The notes under the pieces are model-generated. The model saw nothing but the letters and a program-made list of their open reading frames with translations, was not told the origin of the DNA and ran no database searches. This document shows positions 5,858-11,299 of a DNA stretch of 11,299 bases, piece after piece (position 1 is the first letter of the stretch; each line of letters opens with the position of its first letter). The stretch lies in the NCBI GenBank assembly GCA_030619415.1, contig JAUXBM010000025.1, positions 1-11,299 of the forward strand, read 5' to 3'. This stretch comes from Chlorobiota bacterium (GTDB taxonomy: Bacteria; Bacteroidota; Bacteroidia; Bacteroidales; F082). Both the position numbers and the translations under genes were made by a program.

Positions 5858-7417
5858 TTAAAGCGGAAGATTGGAGTGCTTCTTCGGTGGATTCATGTCT
5901 TTTTTGGATGCGAGTGCCCGAAGTGCGCGAATGATCCTGAAACGCGTATTGCGCGGCTCGATCACATCGTCAATATAACCATAACTGGCTGCATTGTATG
6001 GATTGGCGAATTTTTCGCGGTATTCTTTTTCCTTGGTTTTGATATAGTTTTGGCGTTCTTCCTCATCTTCAATCGCCTTTATATTTTTTCCTTCCAGAAT
6101 TTCGATGGCTCCTTCCGCGCCCATCACTGCGATTTCTGCCGATGGCCAGGCATAATTGATATCACCACGAAGTTGTTTACTGCCCATCACATCGTGTGCA
6201 CCACCGTACGATTTACGCAGTGTGACGGTGATTTTTGGAACAGTGGCTTCACCATAAGCGAACAATAATTTTGCCCCATGAATAATGATTCCACCATATT
6301 CCTGTGCGCTTCCGGGAAGAAATCCGGGAACGTCAACGAGGGTGATGATGGGGATGTTGAAAGCATCGCAAAAGCGGACAAAACGGGCTGCTTTTCGCGA
6401 AGCATTAATGTCGAGAACGCCGGCCAGAAAGTTAGGCTGGTTGGCTACTATTCCGACAGGAACACCATTAAATTTGGCGAATCCGGTGATGATATTTGAA
6501 GCATAATGCCGCTGAACTTCCAGAAATTCACTATAGTCAATAATCGAATAAATAACGTCGTGAACATCGTAGGGCTGATTTGTATTGATCGGAATGATCT
6601 CGTTTAAGAGGTCTTCTTTTCGGTCGATCGGATCATCACATTCGGTAATGGGTGCGTCTTCAAGGTTGTTTTGTGGTATGTATTCCAATAATTTCCTGAT
6701 CAGCATCAAACCTTCATCTTCACTTTCTGCTATAAAATGAGCAACACCCGATTTTTTAGCATGAACGTCAGGTCCTCCAAGATCGTCAATGGAAATATCT
6801 TCACCGGTGACAGTTTTAGCCACCTTAGGCCCCGTCACAAACATATAACTGTTCTCCTTGCTCATCAGGATAAAATCGGTGAGCGCGGGGGAATAAACAG
6901 CACCACCGGCGCAGGGTCCGAATATTGCCGAAATTTGCGGTATCACCCCGGATGCCATGATGTTACGCTGGAAAATCTCTGCATAACCGGCAAGGCTTTT
7001 TACCCCTTCCTGGATACGGGCACCACCACTGTCGTTGATACCGATTACCGGTGCTCCGACTTTCATCGCCTGGTCCATCACTTTGCAGATCTTTTGCGCA
7101 TAAGTTTCTGAAAGCGATCCGCCGAAAATGGTGAAATCCTGGGCATAAACATAAACCACACGGCCATCGATGGTACCGTGCCCGGTAACCACACCATCAG
7201 TAAGGAATTTCTGTTTGTCAAGTCCAAATTCTGTAGAATGATGTGTAACGAACATATCAAACTCTTCAAAGCTGCCATCGTCCAAAAGCATGTCGATGCG
7301 CTCACGGGCAGTCAGTTTTCCTTTTTTGTGCTGCGATTCTATTCGCTTCTCTCCACCACCCAATTTCGCTTCTTCGCGCTTGTTGAGCAAGTGTTGGATG
7401 TTGTCTTCTATTGTCAT
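5858..7417 (-). CDS. mmdA: Methylmalonyl-CoA decarboxylase alpha subunit (carboxyltransferase)
   Basis: The cytosolic subunit moves the carboxyl group of (S)-methylmalonyl-CoA to biotin on the carrier protein, releasing propionyl-CoA. 519 residues, the usual length for MmdA and PccB. N-terminal [19 protein letters not shown] (34-52), [10 protein letters not shown] (95-104), the oxyanion-hole motif [12 protein letters not shown] (127-138) and [16 protein letters not shown] (167-182) define the first crotonase-like half; DVPGFLPG and [18 protein letters not shown] mark the second. Alone it could be the beta subunit of propionyl-CoA carboxylase, since the folds are the same, but the downstream gamma, carrier and beta subunits plus the upstream epimerase, with no biotin carboxylase, make the decarboxylase much more likely. 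It starts 82 nt after mce across a repeat block, the widest gap in the operon, and is 20 nt from the gamma subunit. Confidence 0.94.
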   Translation of the reverse strand: MTIEDNIQHLLNKREEAKLGGGEKRIESQHKKGKLTARERIDMLLDDGSFEEFDMFVTHHSTEFGLDKQKFLTDGVVTGHGTIDGRVVYVYAQDFTIFGGSLSETYAQKICKVMDQAMKVGAPVIGINDSGGARIQEGVKSLAGYAEIFQRNIMASGVIPQISAIFGPCAGGAVYSPALTDFILMSKENSYMFVTGPKVAKTVTGEDISIDDLGGPDVHAKKSGVAHFIAESEDEGLMLIRKLLEYIPQNNLEDAPITECDDPIDRKEDLLNEIIPINTNQPYDVHDVIYSIIDYSEFLEVQRHYASNIITGFAKFNGVPVGIVANQPNFLAGVLDINASRKAARFVRFCDAFNIPIITLVDVPGFLPGSAQEYGGIIIHGAKLLFAYGEATVPKITVTLRKSYGGAHDVMGSKQLRGDINYAWPSAEIAVMGAEGAIEILEGKNIKAIEDEEERQNYIKTKEKEYREKFANPYNAASYGYIDDVIEPRNTRFRIIRALRALASKKDMNPPKKHSNLPL

Positions 7418-7426
7418 TTTAAAAAA

Positions 7427-7500
7427 GTTAAGAGTTAGGAGTTAAGAGGTTAAGAGTTAGGCTACTTACAACACCTAACGTTTAACACTTAACATTCAAC
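7427..7500. repeat. Heptamer repeat block with opposed arms (GTTAAGN units) inside the operon
   Basis: The plus strand has five tandem 7-8 nt units, GTTAAGA or GTTAGGA variants, at 7427-7461. The minus strand has four heptamers, GTTGAAT, GTTAAGT, GTTAAAC and GTTAGG, from 7500 down to 7474. The inner ends form a stem of 13 positions with two mismatches (7449-7461 with 7474-7486) around a 12-nt loop; outer units can pair less well. It fills almost the whole gap between mmdA and the mce stop codon. Similar GTTA-rich stretches are, from memory, common between Bacteroidota genes. A processing or attenuation role is possible but not shown. Confidence 0.75.
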
Positions 7501-7907
7501 TACTTCCTGTCTTCGCAGAATTCGGTAAGTACGCCGAAAGTAGATTTTGGGTGTAGGAATCCGATATCGAGGCCTTCAGCACCGCGGCGTGGTTGTTTGT
7601 CGATTAATCGAATGCCTTTTTCTTCGGCTTCTTTTAGTGCATTTTCAATGCCATCAACCGCAAACGCCAGGTGATGGATGCCCTGTCCGCGTTTTTCAAC
7701 AAATTTTCCGATGGGTCCTTCTGGGTCGGTACTTTCCAATAATTCGATTTTGGTATCACCTACTTTGAAGAATGCGGTTTTCACTTTTTGGTCTTTCACC
7801 TCTTCAATGGCATAGCATTTTAACCCCAGGATTTCTTCGTAGTAAGGGATGGCTTCGTCCAAGCTATTTACTGCAATTCCAATATGTTCAATATGAGTAA
7901 GTTTCAT
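7500..7907 (-). CDS. mce: Methylmalonyl-CoA epimerase
   Basis: It interconverts (R)- and (S)-methylmalonyl-CoA, linking the mutase product to the decarboxylase encoded next. 135 residues, one glyoxalase/VOC domain with two beta-alpha-beta-beta-beta halves. Probable metal ligands are H8 (IEHIGIAV), H79 (GIHHLAF) and E129 (LTEF); E55 in KIELLE probably takes the fourth place. GIHHLAFAV and GFLHPKSTFGVLTEF are strongly epimerase-like. I start it at the ATG at 7907 (MKLTHIEHIG). A longer start at 7937 would add ten residues (MKFFTTKLII), but that ATG lies within the -7 promoter box, so it would not be transcribed, and family members start near the shorter position. It is the first gene of the operon. 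The mutase itself is not in the window. Confidence 0.93.
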   Translation of the reverse strand: MKLTHIEHIGIAVNSLDEAIPYYEEILGLKCYAIEEVKDQKVKTAFFKVGDTKIELLESTDPEGPIGKFVEKRGQGIHHLAFAVDGIENALKEAEEKGIRLIDKQPRRGAEGLDIGFLHPKSTFGVLTEFCEDRK

Positions 7908-7921
7908 AATAATTAGTTTTG

Positions 7922-7939
7922 TTGTGAAAAATTTCACAA
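7922..7939. promoter_or_regulatory. CRP/FNR-like palindrome at the mce operon promoter
   Basis: TTGTGAAAAATTTCACAA is a perfect 8-2-8 inverted repeat and contains TGTGA-N6-TCACA, the exact consensus of E. coli CRP sites. It overlaps the last bases of the -7 box and is centred near the expected transcription start (about 7931), a position usual for repression. Bacteroidota do have CRP/FNR family regulators, but which protein binds here is unknown; none is encoded in the window. Confidence 0.5.
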
Positions 7940-7966
7940 AGCTAAATATTTATTGTCTCCCACAAG
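7937..7966 (-). promoter_or_regulatory. Promoter of the mce-decarboxylase operon
   Basis: The minus strand shows TAGCTTTG (7937-7944), an exact TAnnTTTG -7 box, with CTTG (7963-7966, consensus TTTG) 18 nt upstream as -33. Transcription would start near 7931, giving a leader of about 24 nt before the ATG at 7907. This settles the choice of the mce start codon. Confidence 0.65.
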
Positions 7967-8246
7967 TAAAATCAATGTTAAATAAAAGGAATATTCCCAA
8001 TTTAGATTCTATCCATTTTGGTGTAAATTTGTGTTAAGCAGCAATATCCTCTTTAATTTGTTTTTTAAAATTGAACATCGAAAAATAAACCGGTCTGTTT
8101 CCTTTTGGGTGCTTTGCTTTTTCTGAAAAGTTGAAAATCAACAATGGATACATCTATTTTCTTTACAAAGAAAAAGGAAGCGTTTGGGCAAAAAAGGAGT
8201 TATACCGGTTGAAATTGTGAGCCCTTTGCAAAACCTCTTAAAACAA
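7967..8246. other. Non-coding stretch, possibly decayed coding sequence
   Basis: No convincing gene. A frame open for 43 codons on the plus strand (8089-8217, TGA at 8218-8220) lacks an ATG but reads protein-like at its end (GYIYFLYKEKG then WAKKELYR). The opposite strand has a 39-codon ATG ORF (8034-8153). TTTTCTTTACAAAGAAAA at 8157-8174 is a perfect inverted repeat with 8-bp arms. This could be the tail of a decayed gene; I cannot assign a family. Confidence 0.3.
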
Positions 8247-8342
8247 TCATTCTAACGAAGTGAGGAATTCTTACGTTCAGAAATCCAGCTATGTAAAGAT
8301 CCCTGCCTGACGACGAGGCAGGCTTCATTTCGTTCAGGAGGA
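8247..8342. repeat. REP/MITE-like imperfect inverted repeat
   Basis: The left arm TCATTCTAACGAAGTGAGG (8247-8265) matches, inverted and with a few differences plus one missing base, the right arm CTTCATTTCGTTCAGGAGGA (8323-8342). Inside is a perfect hairpin, CCTGCCT (8302-8308) with AGGCAGG (8316-8322) around GACGACG. A further TTCAG-containing copy, ACGTTCAG, is at 8273-8280. The left arm resembles an interspersed element I remember from many Bacteroidota genomes (CATTCTGAACGAAGTGAAG). No transposase is present. It ends 15 bp from the ispG stop and could also act as that gene's 3' structure. Confidence 0.7.
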
Positions 8343-8357
8343 CAAAATGGTGTATTT

Positions 8358-9950
8358 TTACAAGGTTTCATCTTGCCAGTCACCACCTTTTTTCATCAAT
8401 TCAACTAATGCATCTACAGCCAAATCCTCATCAATATTTTTTAAAACCGCTTCACCACTTTTGTATAAAGTAACCTTTCCCCGACCGGCTCCTACATAAC
8501 CATAATCTGCCCCTGCCATCTCGCCCGGGCCATTGACAACACAGCCCATCACGGCAATTTTTAATCCTTTCAGGTGGGATGTCTTTTTGCGTACTTTATC
8601 AAAAACACTCATAATATCGAACTTTGTTCGTCCGCAAGAAGGGCATGCGATAAATTCAGCTTTTGAATACCGAATACCGAGCGCCTGCAGGATTTTTAAA
8701 GAAAGGCCTGCTATCTTATTATAATTTTCATCATTCTCAATCCATATTCCACCTTTTTTTTGTTTAGAAAAGATGAGTGCGAAATCCACTGAAGCAATAA
8801 TTAACAAATCATTAAAAGGTAGGTTTTGATAAACCTTTTTAAAAATGACCGGTTGGTCAATTTTAGATTTATTGATGTCTATGGTTTCGAATTCGAAGGG
8901 TTTATTATTACCCTGAGCGGGTTTCAGTAAATTTTTCGCCAGGTAACAATCAGAAATTTTAGTATATCCTGACACAATAACCGGGTTTCTCTGACCGGTA
9001 ATTTCCTGCAAAGATTTATCCGTTTGAGGCTTTAATAATTGTAAACCTGAAAATGTTTTTTTAAATGCAGTTTCATTTCTACCATATAAATCAACCAGTT
9101 TTTTTGCGACAGGAATTTCGTTTACCGGGTCTTCGGTCAGCGAAACCCTGATTGTATCACCGATGCCACTTGCCAGCAGGCTGCCAATTCCAGCTGCCGA
9201 TTTTATCCTGGCCTCCTCCCCGGCCCCGGCCTCCGTTACCCCAAGGTGCAATGGATAATATGAGTCAGCTTCAATCATTCGCTCAACAAGAAGCCGGTTT
9301 GCCTCGACCATGATTTGGACATTGCTTGCCTTCATAGATAGGATCAGGTTGTGAAAATTAAAATTCCGGCAGATTTGCACAAATTCCATTGCCGATTCAA
9401 CCATCCCCAAAGGGGTATTTCCATACGTCGATAAAATTCTTTCCGACAACGAGCCATGGTTCGTACCTATTCTGATCGCTGTTCCATTGGATTGACAAAT
9501 TTTCAATAATGGCAATAATTTATCAGCAATCCGTTCCCTGGCCAGTTTGACCTTTGCCTCATCCCAATCAATTTTCCCACTTTTCCAGTCAACATAATTG
9601 CCGGGGTTGATTCTTACTTTTTCAACATATTTTGCGGCAATTTCAGCAGCCTTAGGATTGAAATGAATGTCGGCAACAATAGGAATTGTAATTCCTATTT
9701 TAGTGAGCGCAGACTTAATATTGGCAAAATTTTCGGCCTCTTTAACACCCGGAGCTGTAATCCTGATGATGTCGCATCCAGCTTTTACCAACCTGATCAT
9801 TTGATCAACCGTAGCCTCAGTATCCAACGTATTGGTATTGGTCATCGATTGGATTCGGATTGGATTTCGACCACCAATAACAAGATCACCAATTTGAACT
9901 TCTTGACTTACGCGATGATGATATGATTTGATATGATCAGATGAAGGCAT
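8358..9950 (-). CDS. ispG: 4-hydroxy-3-methylbut-2-en-1-yl diphosphate synthase, long form
   Basis: An iron-sulfur enzyme of the MEP isoprenoid pathway that converts methylerythritol cyclodiphosphate (MEcPP) to HMBPP. 530 residues. The N-terminal TIM-barrel part (about 15-290) has GGRNPIRIQSMTNT (26-39), KAGCDIIRIT (56-65), VADIHFNP (92-99), RINPGNY (113-119), IGTNHGSLSER (161-171) and LGVTEAGAGEEARIKSAAGIG (236-256). The C-terminal part holds the [4Fe-4S] cysteines C436 and C439 (ACPSCGRTKFD) and C470 (MGCVVNGPGE), with the catalytic Glu E477, and ends in YGYVGAGRGKVTLYK. Between them (about 291-430) is the extra domain seen in plants, Chlamydia and Bacteroidota but not in the short E. coli enzyme (372). 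The Bacteroidota proteins I recall are nearer 600 residues, so this insert is compact. It stands alone on the minus strand with repeats at both ends. Confidence 0.96.
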   Translation of the reverse strand: MPSSDHIKSYHHRVSQEVQIGDLVIGGRNPIRIQSMTNTNTLDTEATVDQMIRLVKAGCDIIRITAPGVKEAENFANIKSALTKIGITIPIVADIHFNPKAAEIAAKYVEKVRINPGNYVDWKSGKIDWDEAKVKLARERIADKLLPLLKICQSNGTAIRIGTNHGSLSERILSTYGNTPLGMVESAMEFVQICRNFNFHNLILSMKASNVQIMVEANRLLVERMIEADSYYPLHLGVTEAGAGEEARIKSAAGIGSLLASGIGDTIRVSLTEDPVNEIPVAKKLVDLYGRNETAFKKTFSGLQLLKPQTDKSLQEITGQRNPVIVSGYTKISDCYLAKNLLKPAQGNNKPFEFETIDINKSKIDQPVIFKKVYQNLPFNDLLIIASVDFALIFSKQKKGGIWIENDENYNKIAGLSLKILQALGIRYSKAEFIACPSCGRTKFDIMSVFDKVRKKTSHLKGLKIAVMGCVVNGPGEMAGADYGYVGAGRGKVTLYKSGEAVLKNIDEDLAVDALVELMKKGGDWQDETL

Positions 9951-9975
9951 AAAATAGAATGATAGAAACGAAGGA

Positions 9976-9982
9976 CAAACTA
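9976..9982 (-). promoter_or_regulatory. Possible -7 box of the ispG promoter
   Basis: TAGTTTG on the minus strand is one base short of TAnnTTTG and lies 25 nt before the ispG ATG, a spacing like that of the mce promoter. No clear -33 box is seen, so this is weak. Confidence 0.3.
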
Positions 9983-10002
9983 CGAATGTAGGAATAAAAA
10001 TA

Positions 10003-10047
10003 ACCCCTCTGTCCTGCGGACATCTCCCCTAAAAGGGGAGAACAGAA
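10003..10047. repeat. Double hairpin, REP-like element (possible terminator)
   Basis: Two perfect adjacent hairpins: TGTCC-TGC-GGACA (10010-10022) and TCTCCCCT-AAA-AGGGGAGA (10023-10041). TCTGT (10008-10012) and ACAGA (10042-10046) can also pair, closing both into a branched fold as an alternative. I remember such CCCCTCTGTCC...GGGGAG runs as recurrent intergenic elements in Bacteroidota. The element lies between the beta-barrel gene stop and ispG, so it may end the transcript of the former; the T-run that follows on the minus strand is interrupted. Confidence 0.55.
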
Positions 10048-10106
10048 CGATTATTACAAAATCCTAAGTGGAAAAATTATTGAAAAGGTATAGATAAGCG
10101 GCCTTA

Positions 10107-10721
10107 CTAAAACACCTGGATAGAAAAGCCAAAATTGATCAGGCCTTTGTAGCCATAACCAAGCTCAAGGTACCCGGCAAATTTTTTCCCCACCCTTATG
10201 CCAACTCCATTCAACTGATAAGCAATTGTGCTGATATTTCCGGTAGATGATTCAAAGCCCGGGTTAAAAGATGTAAGTTCTTCGGTGCCATAAGTGAAGC
10301 CAAGGCCAACCCCTGAATAAACCTGAACAAGTCCTTGGTTCACATAGCGGTATTCCCACTCGATGGCGGCAGTAATAAAAGTACGATCGAGATCGCCTAC
10401 GAATTGTCCAACATTGTAAATCTCGCTTTTGGAGCTGCTATAACCCGCTGTGATTCCCCACATAAACAACTCATTTTTGAAAATGTGGCGGTAGGTCAAA
10501 AACAGGCCACCATAGCTGCTGTAATTATCGCGTGTGTACCTTAGTCCGCTTTCCTGAAACATATCATCCAGCATTGGCGTATTTACTTCTTGAAACTGAT
10601 CAGGATGAAACAGGCTATAGCTGATCGATATATCATGATGGTCGTAACTGCGCTCGTAACTTTGAGCCTGAACGGCTTGCAGGCTAAACAAAACGACGAC
10701 GAACAGGAGTATCTTTTTCAT
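10107..10721 (-). CDS. Predicted outer-membrane beta-barrel protein, function unknown
   Basis: 204 residues from the ATG at 10721. A signal peptide is clear: MKKILLFVVVLFSLQAVQA, with cleavage probably before Q20. The rest alternates polar and hydrophobic/aromatic residues in beta-strand style, with glycine-rich turns (YGGLFLTYRHIF, WGITAGYSSS, VYSGVGLGFTYGT, GIRVGKKFAGYLELGYGYKG), and ends in IQVF; a C-terminal Phe is typical for insertion by the BAM machinery. An 8- to 10-strand barrel is a reasonable guess. I do not recognise a specific family. A longer reading frame reaches 10769, but its extra 16 residues (MLFNKEM...) would place the signal peptide internally and start upstream of the TACTTTTG box, so I reject it. 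It follows the fructosamine kinase gene by 139 bp. Confidence 0.8.
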   Translation of the reverse strand: MKKILLFVVVLFSLQAVQAQSYERSYDHHDISISYSLFHPDQFQEVNTPMLDDMFQESGLRYTRDNYSSYGGLFLTYRHIFKNELFMWGITAGYSSSKSEIYNVGQFVGDLDRTFITAAIEWEYRYVNQGLVQVYSGVGLGFTYGTEELTSFNPGFESSTGNISTIAYQLNGVGIRVGKKFAGYLELGYGYKGLINFGFSIQVF

Positions 10722-10737
10722 GCGGTTTAATTTGTTC

Positions 10738-10745
10738 CAAAAGTA
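10738..10745 (-). promoter_or_regulatory. Probable -7 box for the beta-barrel gene
   Basis: TACTTTTG on the minus strand matches TAnnTTTG exactly. Transcription would start about 11 nt before the ATG at 10721, a very short leader. The -33 region (CTTT near 10763-10766) is poor. It supports the start at 10721 over the one at 10769. Confidence 0.45.
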
Positions 10746-10860
10746 GCACATTTCTTTATTAAAAAGCACTAAGAATTAATAAACAGGCTGCGATTGATTG
10801 CATACGGTTGCAATAGATTTGATAAGTAATTTGCCTGATAATCCCGTCTTGAAATACTGA

Positions 10861-11299
10861 TCAGAATTTCTTCAGGATAGATTTTACCGATCCCAGGTAG
10901 CCACCACCAAACAGGTTTACATGAACCATTAATGGATAAAGATTGCAATAGTCCATGCGCTGTTGCCATCCTTTTTCGAGTGGATACTGACGATTGTAGG
11001 CAGTGTAAAAATCATCACTGAAACCGCCAAACAAGCGCGACATGCCGATATCCATCTCCCGATGGCCATAATAAACTGCCGGATCAATGATTACTGCTTT
11101 ACCCTGTTCATTTACCATGAAGTTCCCTCCCCACAAATCACCATGAATAAGCGACGGTGCTTCTTTGGGGAGGAGTTCATCCAGTTTATTGTAGAATCGA
11201 TCGAAAGCCAACACAAGGTCCCGACCTGCTTTCCCATTGTTTCTAGCTAATTTTACCTGGGCTTCCAGTCGCTCTTCCCGATAAAATTCAGTCCAGGTA
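10861..11299 (-). CDS. Fructosamine kinase family protein, C-terminal part
   Basis: Fructosamine-3-kinase family proteins phosphorylate sugar adducts (fructosamine or ribulosamine) on proteins or amino acids so that they fall off, a deglycation repair step in the cytosol. 145 residues are visible, open through the right edge of the window; the true start lies outside. It opens with TWTEFYREERLEAQ, a typical FN3K block. The kinase catalytic loop HGDLWGGN (52-59 of the visible part) supplies the catalytic Asp, and IDPAVYYGHREMDIGMSRLF (71-90) holds the metal-binding DPA and the family block Y-G-H-R-E-x-D. A GTG at 11214 could pass for a start, but the conserved residues upstream of it show that the gene continues. 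The C-terminus (YPLMVHVNLFGGGYLGSV) is standard, so the 3' end is complete. Substrate cannot be told from this part. Confidence 0.92.
   Translation of the reverse strand, partial: TWTEFYREERLEAQVKLARNNGKAGRDLVLAFDRFYNKLDELLPKEAPSLIHGDLWGGNFMVNEQGKAVIIDPAVYYGHREMDIGMSRLFGGFSDDFYTAYNRQYPLEKGWQQRMDYCNLYPLMVHVNLFGGGYLGSVKSILKKF

Noticed and set aside
5858..7417. Propionyl-CoA or acetyl-CoA carboxylase beta subunit
   Set aside because: No biotin carboxylase in the operon, while membrane beta and gamma subunits and the epimerase are present; a Na+-pumping decarboxylase fits all genes.
7908..7937. Ten-residue N-terminal extension of the epimerase
   Set aside because: The upstream ATG lies inside the -7 box of the promoter, so it would not be on the transcript; the shorter start matches the family.
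8034..8153. 39-codon minus-strand ORF between mce and ispG
   Set aside because: Starts with ATG but has no promoter, no recognisable domain and overlaps a protein-like frame on the other strand; not supported as a gene.
10722..10769. Sixteen-residue extension of the beta-barrel protein
   Set aside because: It would bury the signal peptide and begin upstream of the TACTTTTG promoter box.
10797..10814. ATTGCA/TGCAAT inverted repeat downstream of the fructosamine kinase gene as a terminator
   Set aside because: Six weak pairs and no T-tract on either side.
1..11299. Defence system, CRISPR array, prophage, integron or biosynthetic cluster
   Set aside because: All sizeable genes are core or catabolic enzymes and membrane proteins; no nuclease, integrase, transposase, spacer-repeat pattern or synthase is visible.

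Overview
The window looks like a chromosomal segment of a Bacteroidota bacterium, probably an anaerobic or facultatively anaerobic relative of the Bacteroidales or Marinilabiliales. Three things point there. Promoters upstream of several genes match the Bacteroidota -7 box TAnnTTTG rather than the E. coli -35/-10 pair. The Na+-pumping methylmalonyl-CoA decarboxylase operon has the gene order I know from Bacteroides. The tryptophanase, the long-form IspG, the DUF6249-like membrane protein and the uridine kinase all read as Bacteroidota-type proteins. The genus cannot be fixed from this window. I see no phage, plasmid, IS transposase, CRISPR, tRNA or rRNA; the content is core metabolism with some small repeats.

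Layout from left to right. Positions 1-1884 (minus strand) carry a free methionine-R-sulfoxide reductase cut by the window edge and, upstream of it, tryptophanase (tnaA). The 251-bp gap at 1885-2135 holds the tnaA promoter, an 18-bp palindrome between its -33 and -7 boxes, and a roughly 160-nt leader with a 23-codon ORF and a hairpin. At 2136-2838 a small plus-strand membrane protein and a small minus-strand membrane zinc-ribbon protein converge on one bidirectional terminator. Uridine kinase (udk) is at 3038-3649.

Positions 3729-7907 (minus strand) form one operon, transcribed mce, mmdA, oadG-type gamma, biotin carrier, oadB-type beta. Together they make the epimerase plus the four subunits of a membrane pump that decarboxylates (S)-methylmalonyl-CoA to propionyl-CoA and exports Na+, the last energy-conserving part of the succinate-propionate route. 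The operon promoter overlaps an exact TGTGA-N6-TCACA palindrome. A block of heptamer repeats facing each other lies between mce and mmdA.

Positions 7967-8357 are non-coding; the right part is a REP/MITE-like imperfect inverted repeat. ispG (isoprenoid synthesis, MEP pathway) is at 8358-9950, followed by a gap with two strong hairpins, a secreted outer-membrane beta-barrel protein at 10107-10721, and the C-terminal part of a fructosamine kinase family protein running off the right edge.

I do not find a new multi-gene system. The best candidates for something undescribed are regulatory: the tnaA leader, and the two 18-bp palindromes of identical geometry (8-2-8) sitting on the tnaA and mce promoters.
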